64,000 bases of DNA, from contig NZ_DF967972.1 of NCBI RefSeq assembly GCF_001050235.1, forward strand, positions 3,438,724-3,502,723, in the 5' to 3' direction. The notes under the pieces were generated by a model. The model worked only from the letters and a program-made list of their open reading frames with translations, was not told where the DNA came from and searched no databases. How positions within the stretch are numbered: position 1 is the first letter of the stretch; the number at the start of each line of letters is the position of its first letter. Made by a program: the position numbers and the translations under genes. This document shows positions 58,464 through 64,000 of this stretch, piece after piece. The DNA is from Longilinea arvoryzae. GTDB taxonomy: Bacteria > Chloroflexota > Anaerolineae > Anaerolineales > Anaerolineaceae.

Positions 58464-61400
58464 ATGGAACGACTTCCTCCTGTCATCCGCACAAAAATCA
58501 TTTTGCCCAGTCGGCGCGCGGAAATTTTAACCCGCCACCGTCTGGTCAACGCGCTTTCCGATATGATGGACCGGCGTCTGATCATTATTGCCGCGCCGGC
58601 CGGCTATGGGAAGACGAGCCTGCTTATTGACTTCTCGCATCAGGTGGAATGGCCGGTGTGCTGGTTCGCGCTGGATCCGCTCGATCAGGATCTCTTCCGT
58701 TTCGCGGCGCACCTCATCTCCTCCCTTCAGGTCCGTTTTCCCAATTTCGGCGTTTCCGCCATGCAGGCCCTTCAGAATTTGGCCCAGGAAGCGCCAAATC
58801 TGGACGTTTTGGTTGCATCCATTGTCAATGACGCGTACGAGCACATCGACGAGCATTTCATTCTGGTCCTGGATGATTTCCACCTGGTCGACAGCAGCAA
58901 GCCCGTCAATCAGTTCATCAACCGCTTCCTTCAGGATATGGACGAGAATTGCCACGTCATCACGGCTTCTCGAACCCTGCTCACCCTGCCTGACCTGCCA
59001 TTGATGGTCGCGCGTTCGCAGGTCGGCGGCCTCAGCTTCGAAGAACTGGCATTCTTGCCGGCCGAAATTCAGGGGTTTTTCCTGCAAAATCAGCATCTCA
59101 CCCTGCCGGATGGACAGGCTGAAGAACTTGCCCGCCAGAGCGAAGGCTGGATCACGGGCCTTCTTCTTTCAGCCCAAATGGCAGGCCAGGGAATGGCAGA
59201 TCGTTTGCGAACGGCGCGAGTTTCGGGAATCGGTCTGTATGAATACCTGGCTCAACAGGTACTGGAACAACAGCCCGAGGATGTCCAGTTATTCCTGCTG
59301 CGCACATCCCTCCTGGGAGAATTCGACGCAGAGTTGTGCGAAGAGGTCATTGGGAAAACGCTCGGCCTGACGCAGGTGCCGTGGGCGCGCCTGATGGATT
59401 ACACCCTGCGCAGCAATCTGTTCATCCTGCCGGTGGATCAGGAAACTCAATGGCTACGCTATCACCATCTCTTCCGAGATTTTCTTCAGGCCCGCATTCA
59501 ACGCGACCGCCCGAACGAAGCGCTGGTAATTCAATCCCGCATGGCCGACCTGGCGCTCGAACATTCGGAATGGGAACGCGCGTACCGTTTGCTCCAAAAC
59601 ACCGGCAATCAGAACGCCCTGGTGGATTTGATCGAAAAAGCGGGCTCAGGAATGGTCGCCAGCGGCCAGTTGACTTTGCTTAACGATTGGCTCGAAGCTT
59701 TACCCGTCAGTATCATCCAGCAGCACCCTGTTTTACTCTCCTTGCAGGGCACTGTGGCGATCATGAAGAAGAATCCGCGCGATGGTCTGGTGCTGTTATC
59801 ACGCGCGCTGGAGAGTTTGAAAACCAGCAACTGGAAATCTGAATACATCCGCACATTGGTTCGGCGTTCCAATGCGCAACGAATGTTGGGGCAAAACCAG
59901 GCATCACTCGTAGATGCACAAGAAGCCCTTTCTTTGACCGAAGGGATACCAGAGCTTTTAAATTTGCAGGCTGAAGCCCTGCGAGCGATTGGCGATAATT
60001 ATTTTGCTGGTGGCATGGCAACTGAGTCGCTCCAATCTCTGGAAAAATCACGGGGCATCTATGAGGATTTAGACGATTCTCGCAACATCGCCGTTCTCTC
60101 GATGGAAATTGGCATGGTGCAGATGGCGCTGGGTAAATATGCCGCTGCCGAGACCTCTTATACTCGGGCACTCGAACACTGGCAATCAGCCGGAAATGCG
60201 GTCTGGCAATCCAACCTGCTCAACAATCTGGGCGTGCTCCAACACCTGCGTGGAAATTATGAATCAGCCCTGACCACCCTGGAACGGGCCATTGATTACG
60301 CGCACCTGGCCAGCATACCCCGCGCCGAAGCCTATGAACTGGTTTCGATTGGCGATATTTATCACGATTTGGACGCTTTCGAGGAGGCCGCAGAGGCCTA
60401 TGCTCGCGCCAGAACGCTTAATATCGAAGTCAATGAGCAGAATCTGGCCGTATATCTGGATCTGGCCGATGCGCACCTCGCGTACCATCTGAACGATTCC
60501 CAGCGGTCCGAAATGCTCCTGGATCAATGCAGGTTGAAGATGACGCAGGATGAAAGCGGTTTCCAAAAAGGCCACTGGGACCTGGGAAAAGGCCTCTGCC
60601 TGCTGAACAGTTCGAAGTGCAAAGAAGCCATTCCATATTTGTGCAGCGCGCTGGACATTTTTTCCCAGGAAGGCCTCCAGGTCGAGTCGCTGCGCGCGCA
60701 CCTTTTTCTTGCCGCTGCAGCTTACCAGTGCAACGATCTCGATCTGACGATCCCGCATTTACAGCACGTCGCATTGCATTTCAAAAATAGTGAGGCCCGA
60801 ACCCCATTGATCAGCGCGGCCCGGGAGATCGGCCCGCTTCTCAAACGCATTAACACCGAAACCCGATTGCATTCATTGGTGGGTGATCTTTGGAAAGCCG
60901 TGAATCAATTCGACCAGCATGTGCCAACCCAACGCCGTCTGGTGCGCCGCTTTGCCTCCGCAGTACCGCTCTCACCCCCACGGATGATCATTCGTTCTCT
61001 CGGGCAAATTCAAGTCATCGTCAACAACCGCGCCCTGACAAGTTCGGACTGGGTCTGGCAGACCTCTCGTGATCTATTCTTCTTTTTGCTCTCCCAACCC
61101 GCCAGTGTGACGAAAGAAACCGTCGGCGCGATCTTTTGGCCGGATTGCACGCCCCTCGAACTCAAGCAACGCTTCAAGAATTCAATCTATCGACTGCGAC
61201 ACGCCGCCGGAAAAGATGCCGTCTCTTTCGAAAATGAATATTACCAGTTCAACCGGACCATCGATTACGAATATGACGCGGAATCCTTCGATAAGGAAAT
61301 TACTTTGGCCCGGCAAACCCTGGATGCAGAAGAACAGATCAGCCGTTACCAGGCGGCTGTACAGCTTTATCAGGGACCTTTTCTTCCGGAGATCAACGAG

Positions 61401-61700
61401 ACCTGGGTATTGCCCGAGCGAACCCGTTTACAGCAGATGTATTATGATGCGCTTCTGAAGCTCTCCACACATTATCTGGCGCAACACCGCTACGAACAGG
61501 CGCTTGAGTTCAACAAACGTCTGATCGATGAAGACCATTCTGAAGAATCATACCGGCTGTCCATGCGAATTTTCGCCGCCATGGGAAACCGTTCGGGTAT
61601 TGCCCGCCAATATGAAGAATGCTGCTCGGTTCTGGACGAGGAATTTGGTTCTGAACCTTCCCTCCAAACGCGCCAGCTTTACGAATCATTGATCCGGTAA
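58464..61700 (+). CDS. MalT-like STAND NTPase with TPR repeats and C-terminal BTAD transcription-activator domain
   Basis: 1078 residues. The N-terminus resembles MalT: TKIILPSRRAEILTRHRLVN, P-loop APAGYGKTSL (about residues 44-53), Walker B-like FILVLDDFHLVD and LARQSEGWITGLLLSAQM. The middle, about residues 400-800, is a long run of TPR-like helices. At about residues 845-940 is an OmpR-like winged helix (RSLGQIQVIVNNRALTSSDW, FFFLLSQPASVTKETVGAIFW), followed by a BTAD-type TPR domain ending QTRQLYESLIR. This is a signal-sensing ATP-dependent transcription activator of the AfsR/SARP kind. The ligand is unknown. It likely controls the small genes downstream. Confidence 0.88.
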   Translation: MERLPPVIRTKIILPSRRAEILTRHRLVNALSDMMDRRLIIIAAPAGYGKTSLLIDFSHQVEWPVCWFALDPLDQDLFRFAAHLISSLQVRFPNFGVSAMQALQNLAQEAPNLDVLVASIVNDAYEHIDEHFILVLDDFHLVDSSKPVNQFINRFLQDMDENCHVITASRTLLTLPDLPLMVARSQVGGLSFEELAFLPAEIQGFFLQNQHLTLPDGQAEELARQSEGWITGLLLSAQMAGQGMADRLRTARVSGIGLYEYLAQQVLEQQPEDVQLFLLRTSLLGEFDAELCEEVIGKTLGLTQVPWARLMDYTLRSNLFILPVDQETQWLRYHHLFRDFLQARIQRDRPNEALVIQSRMADLALEHSEWERAYRLLQNTGNQNALVDLIEKAGSGMVASGQLTLLNDWLEALPVSIIQQHPVLLSLQGTVAIMKKNPRDGLVLLSRALESLKTSNWKSEYIRTLVRRSNAQRMLGQNQASLVDAQEALSLTEGIPELLNLQAEALRAIGDNYFAGGMATESLQSLEKSRGIYEDLDDSRNIAVLSMEIGMVQMALGKYAAAETSYTRALEHWQSAGNAVWQSNLLNNLGVLQHLRGNYESALTTLERAIDYAHLASIPRAEAYELVSIGDIYHDLDAFEEAAEAYARARTLNIEVNEQNLAVYLDLADAHLAYHLNDSQRSEMLLDQCRLKMTQDESGFQKGHWDLGKGLCLLNSSKCKEAIPYLCSALDIFSQEGLQVESLRAHLFLAAAAYQCNDLDLTIPHLQHVALHFKNSEARTPLISAAREIGPLLKRINTETRLHSLVGDLWKAVNQFDQHVPTQRRLVRRFASAVPLSPPRMIIRSLGQIQVIVNNRALTSSDWVWQTSRDLFFFLLSQPASVTKETVGAIFWPDCTPLELKQRFKNSIYRLRHAAGKDAVSFENEYYQFNRTIDYEYDAESFDKEITLARQTLDAEEQISRYQAAVQLYQGPFLPEINETWVLPERTRLQQMYYDALLKLSTHYLAQHRYEQALEFNKRLIDEDHSEESYRLSMRIFAAMGNRSGIARQYEECCSVLDEEFGSEPSLQTRQLYESLIR

Positions 61701-62054
61701 TTTCCTGGCAGTCATTTCCACATATAATGCCCCCCGATGCGAGAGCTGTCGGATAAGAATTCGATATCATCTTTTTTCTAATCAGACCCACTCCCGATGG
61801 ATGGAGCGGGTCTGCCCGATGATCGGGACAACCTCAATTCTTCTGGTTTATTAAGAATTAACCTGGCAAAAAGATATTGGCCGGCAGGTAATTTATAATA
61901 AAAGGCATCACCTTACAAACACCTTACAACGACTTGAAAATTATAAAAACATTGAAACTGAAGGTGTTTCTAGCATGTTTTGTAGCCACTTTTGTAGCCT
62001 CCCATCTGCCATACTGTCAACATCAATAACAAGTTTGCAAGAGGAGATTCCGCG
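61701..62054 (+). promoter_or_regulatory. Regulatory region with a hairpin and two pairs of direct repeats
   Basis: A hairpin CAGACCC-A-CTCC / GGAG-C-GGGTCTG (61783-61814) stands after the regulator gene. Further on, CACCTTACAA occurs at 61909-61918 and 61920-61929 (period 11), followed 11 bases later by TTATAA. TTTTGTAGCC occurs at 61978-61987 and 61990-61999 (period 12), followed 10 bases later by CATACT. Both share a core TACAAA in opposite orientation. Helically phased direct repeats just before a -10 box are the known binding layout of SARP/BTAD activators. No gene was seen in this stretch. Confidence 0.55.
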
Positions 62055-62189
62055 ATGTCCAAAATCATCAACACACTCAGCCAGTTAGATCCGCGCGTTC
62101 TGCGCTTCGCACTTTTCGTCATTGGTGGAATTCTGGCCCCGATCATCATCCAAACCTGCCCGGGAATGCCCGGCGGCATCAGCGGATAA
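62055..62189 (+). CDS. 44-residue membrane-type peptide
   Basis: A small gene with ATG at 62055 and GAGGAG 10 bases upstream. It begins MSKIINTLSQLDPRVLRF, continues with a hydrophobic helix (ALFVIGGILAPIIIQ) and ends in a Gly/Pro tail with one Cys (TCPGMPGGISG). It could be a small membrane protein or a secreted or modified peptide. It lies behind the repeat region next to the BTAD regulator. The evidence for translation is the ribosome site and position only. Confidence 0.6.
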   Translation: MSKIINTLSQLDPRVLRFALFVIGGILAPIIIQTCPGMPGGISG

Positions 62190-62215
62190 TTTCCCTGCGA
62201 AAATTTGTTGGTTCT

Positions 62216-62255
62216 ACCGGCCCCTTATGGGGTGTCAATTGACCGGTGCCTTTTT
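62216..62255 (+). terminator. Hairpin with T-tract after the 44-residue peptide gene
   Basis: ACCGG-CCCC pairs with GGGG and, across a bulge, CCGGT, and is followed by GCCTTTTT. The bulge makes it weaker than a perfect terminator. Confidence 0.5.
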
Positions 62256-62382
62256 CTCACGCGGTGGCGATCTACCGGATGTGAGGCTTATCGAAGGCCC
62301 TGCGCCGGGTAGAGTCGACCGGACGTTACCGTCAGTAGGATGAACGGCTAGGCACAAGCCAGACGATGTTCATCCTATTTTT
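62256..62382 (+). ncRNA. Structured leader RNA ending in a terminator, class unknown
   Basis: An outer CTCAC (62256-62260) / GTGAG (62281-62285) stem, a GC-rich middle with several CCGG/GGCC blocks, and at the end a 9-bp stem AGGATGAAC / GTTCATCCT (62337-62376) enclosing GGCT/AGCC, followed by ATTTTT. It stands 45 bases before the next start codon. It may be a riboswitch-like attenuator or a small RNA. It does not match the cyclic di-GMP riboswitch consensus that I could recall. Confidence 0.4.
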
Positions 62383-62427
62383 AATCCACCCTGACGCGCC
62401 TGTCAGGTCTTCTTTGAGGAGGAAACG

Positions 62428-62718
62428 ATGAATAAAGGTTTCCAGGAATCAAACTGCGTTTCCGCAGCCTCTCGCCAGAATGAATATAGTCGCATCTTGA
62501 CGGCCGCTGTCATCAACGTGCATTTTCGCCAGCTTTTATTGAGCAACCCGGGAATGGCCATTGCCTCCGGCTTCGGTGGGGAAGCCTTCCACCTCCCCAA
62601 GGAAGAAAAAAGTCGGGTAGCATCCATTCACGCATCTTCACTGGAGGATTTCGCCAGCCAACTAACGCAGGGTTCCGATCTGGTACGAGGCAATCTGGCT
62701 TTTGTCACAGGGGATTGA
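62428..62718 (+). CDS. 96-residue protein resembling NHLP/Os1348-type RiPP precursor leaders
   Basis: ATG at 62428 with GAGGAGG 5 bases upstream. The centre reads AAVINVHFRQLLLSNPGMAI, then FHLPKEEKSRVASI and ASSLEDFASQL. This is the pattern of NHLP-clan leaders: a second residue set after FR-LL--NP, an acidic stretch before ALxxI, and a final helix around LEDFA. The last 20 residues (TQGSDLVRGNLAFVTGD) would be a core or tail; they lack Cys and have few Ser/Thr. No modifying enzyme is in the window. An alternative is a non-RiPP regulatory protein that shares this fold. Confidence 0.5.
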   Translation: MNKGFQESNCVSAASRQNEYSRILTAAVINVHFRQLLLSNPGMAIASGFGGEAFHLPKEEKSRVASIHASSLEDFASQLTQGSDLVRGNLAFVTGD

Positions 62719-62755
62719 TTTATTCATTTTCATAACGATTAATAGGTAGGGATTA

Positions 62756-63970
62756 ATGACAATGACGACCCCGGCTTGGTATCTTTCGTTTATGAGATCG
62801 GCTTCATCCAAAGAAGCCGAATCTGAAACCTTTCTGGCAGGCAGCCTCCGTTCAGCCGGCCAGATAGAAAGCGATACCAAACCCACCCGCCATCTACCCT
62901 CCGACAAGATGAGCATGTTGCTCGATCTGGGCCGGAGATTGGTGGCGACCAATTCCCTGGACTTGATCTTTACATCCACCGTTCGCGCCGCCGCTGAAAT
63001 GGTGCAGGGAACTTTCTGTAAAATCCTGACTCTGGATTCGACCGGTTCTTTCATCTGCCGGGCCATATTCCCTTCCAAGATCGATCCGCAAAACAGCATT
63101 ATCACCGGGAAACCGGAACCGCTGGTCTCACAGGCTATCTATGAGGAAATCCTGCAATCCCGCCTGCCCAGTTTGCTCCATTACCAGGATCCACGTTTTT
63201 CGAACCAGGAACGCCGGGCGTTGGGACTCTTCTTCATCGACACCTTGATGGTTGCTCCGCTGTGGGTCGATCTCGAACCCATCGGCCTGCTCGTGCTGGG
63301 CGATCAGGCGCGCTTCAACAACAGCGGCCTCAGCCTGGATGAGAAACTCTATCTCACCAGCCTGATATCCGATCAGGCTGCCAGCGCCATCTCGCGCGCC
63401 AGTTTGCTCTCGCAATTGACTGAAAACCGTTTGGAAACGGTTCTGGCGCTTGCCAAAACCATCGAAGCCCGTGACCAGTACACTGGCGGCCATGCCCAAC
63501 GGGTCACTGATTTGACCGAGAAATTGGCGCGAAGTCTGAAGCTCGAAGAGAAAGACGTGCAAAATATCCGCTGGGCCGCGTTGTTACACGACATTGGCAA
63601 GATCGGCATATCCGACGATATCCTTCATCGGCCGGGCCCACTTTCCGATGACGAATGGGAGATGATGCGCCAGCATCCGGATATCGGGGCCGAGATCATC
63701 TTGATGGTGTCGGACCTGACCGAGGTAGCCGAATTGGTCCGCTGTCACCACGAACAATTCGATGGATCCGGCTATCCGCGCGGCTTGAAAGGCAAAGAAA
63801 TTCCCATCGGCGCCCGCATTCTGGCGGTCGTCGATAGTTACGGTGCGATGACGGATGGACGGGTTTACCGCCCGGCCAGCACGCATTCGGAGGCGCTCGC
63901 GGAGTTAAAACGCTGCGCCGGTAAGAACTACGATCCTGTCATCGTAGAGCAATTCGCAAGACTCTTCTAA
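62756..63970 (+). CDS. GAF-HD-GYP cyclic di-GMP phosphodiesterase
   Basis: 404 residues, complete. A GAF domain covers about residues 55-215. The HD-GYP domain covers about 225-395 with TGGHAQRVTDL, LLHDIGKIGISDDILHRPG and HHEQFDGSGYPRGLKGKEIP, all catalytic metal ligands and the GYP motif intact. It should hydrolyse cyclic di-GMP and so oppose the GGDEF enzyme at 55177-57255. It starts 37 bases after the 96-residue protein gene, so both may be one transcript. The last 30 bases of the window after it hold nothing recognisable. Confidence 0.93.
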   Translation: MTMTTPAWYLSFMRSASSKEAESETFLAGSLRSAGQIESDTKPTRHLPSDKMSMLLDLGRRLVATNSLDLIFTSTVRAAAEMVQGTFCKILTLDSTGSFICRAIFPSKIDPQNSIITGKPEPLVSQAIYEEILQSRLPSLLHYQDPRFSNQERRALGLFFIDTLMVAPLWVDLEPIGLLVLGDQARFNNSGLSLDEKLYLTSLISDQAASAISRASLLSQLTENRLETVLALAKTIEARDQYTGGHAQRVTDLTEKLARSLKLEEKDVQNIRWAALLHDIGKIGISDDILHRPGPLSDDEWEMMRQHPDIGAEIILMVSDLTEVAELVRCHHEQFDGSGYPRGLKGKEIPIGARILAVVDSYGAMTDGRVYRPASTHSEALAELKRCAGKNYDPVIVEQFARLF

Positions 63971-64000
63971 ATTGCCCGGTTCGGGGGAAGCTCCTGATTC

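Noticed and set aside
62190..62427. Cyclic di-GMP riboswitch before the HD-GYP gene
   Set aside because: The conserved blocks of the class I and class II aptamers were not found; the stems seen do not match their layout.

Overview
The window is a moderately GC-rich stretch of bacterial chromosome. The best match is Chloroflexota, probably class Anaerolineae. Reasons: an S10-spc-alpha ribosomal supercluster of bacterial type, a nuo cluster with two NuoM genes, an AtpF that ends in an AtpH-like domain, a tryptophanase, tandem GNAT proteins and a MalT/BTAD-type regulator. The taxonomic call is inference; no rRNA or tRNA gene was seen. Nearly all genes from 0.6 to 19 kb and from 23 to 53 kb lie on the minus strand, so operons there read from high to low coordinates.

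Region 1 (1-13.8 kb): the 3' end of pnp (+) meets murE (-) at a shared terminator. Upstream of murE is a long minus-strand run, nuoA-H-J-K-L-M-M-N followed by atpI-B-E-F, closed by a terminator at 2236-2279. It holds only membrane-sector genes of complex I and of ATP synthase. The peripheral-arm genes nuoBCDEFGI, the F1 genes atpAGDC and a separate atpH are absent. Region 2 (13.9-19.5 kb): an ABC-2 type exporter operon and a DUF4097-like/SHOCT-like operon, each preceded by a promoter with a palindrome. Region 3 (19.6-23.2 kb): tryptophanase, a small lipoprotein, MazG and a DUF302 protein.

Region 4 (23.2-48.9 kb): transcription and translation genes. rpoB stands without rpoC, then come rpsL-rpsG-fusA-tuf-rpsJ and the S10/spc/alpha genes through secY-adk-map-rpmJ-rpsM-rpsK-rpsD-rpoA-rplQ-truA-rplM-rpsI. 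infA is missing from its usual place between map and rpmJ. Strong promoters lie before rpoB, rpsL and rplC.

Region 5 (48.9-55.2 kb): an accessory island with a phosphoesterase, two HAD-like proteins and three GNAT genes. The GNAT genes sit behind a leader with a promoter, a 30-codon leader ORF, an 8-bp antiterminator pairing and two tandem terminators, which looks like a ribosome-dependent transcription attenuator. Two unrecognised small genes and a fourth GNAT follow.

Region 6 (55.2-64 kb): signalling. An OmpR-type response regulator is followed by a multi-PAS GGDEF diguanylate cyclase. Divergent from them is a 1078-residue MalT-like NTPase/TPR/BTAD regulator. It is followed by promoter-like direct repeats, a 44-residue peptide gene, a structured untranslated region, a 96-residue protein that resembles NHLP-type RiPP leaders, and a GAF-HD-GYP phosphodiesterase. 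The regulator-peptide block is the best candidate for an undescribed system, together with the attenuator.
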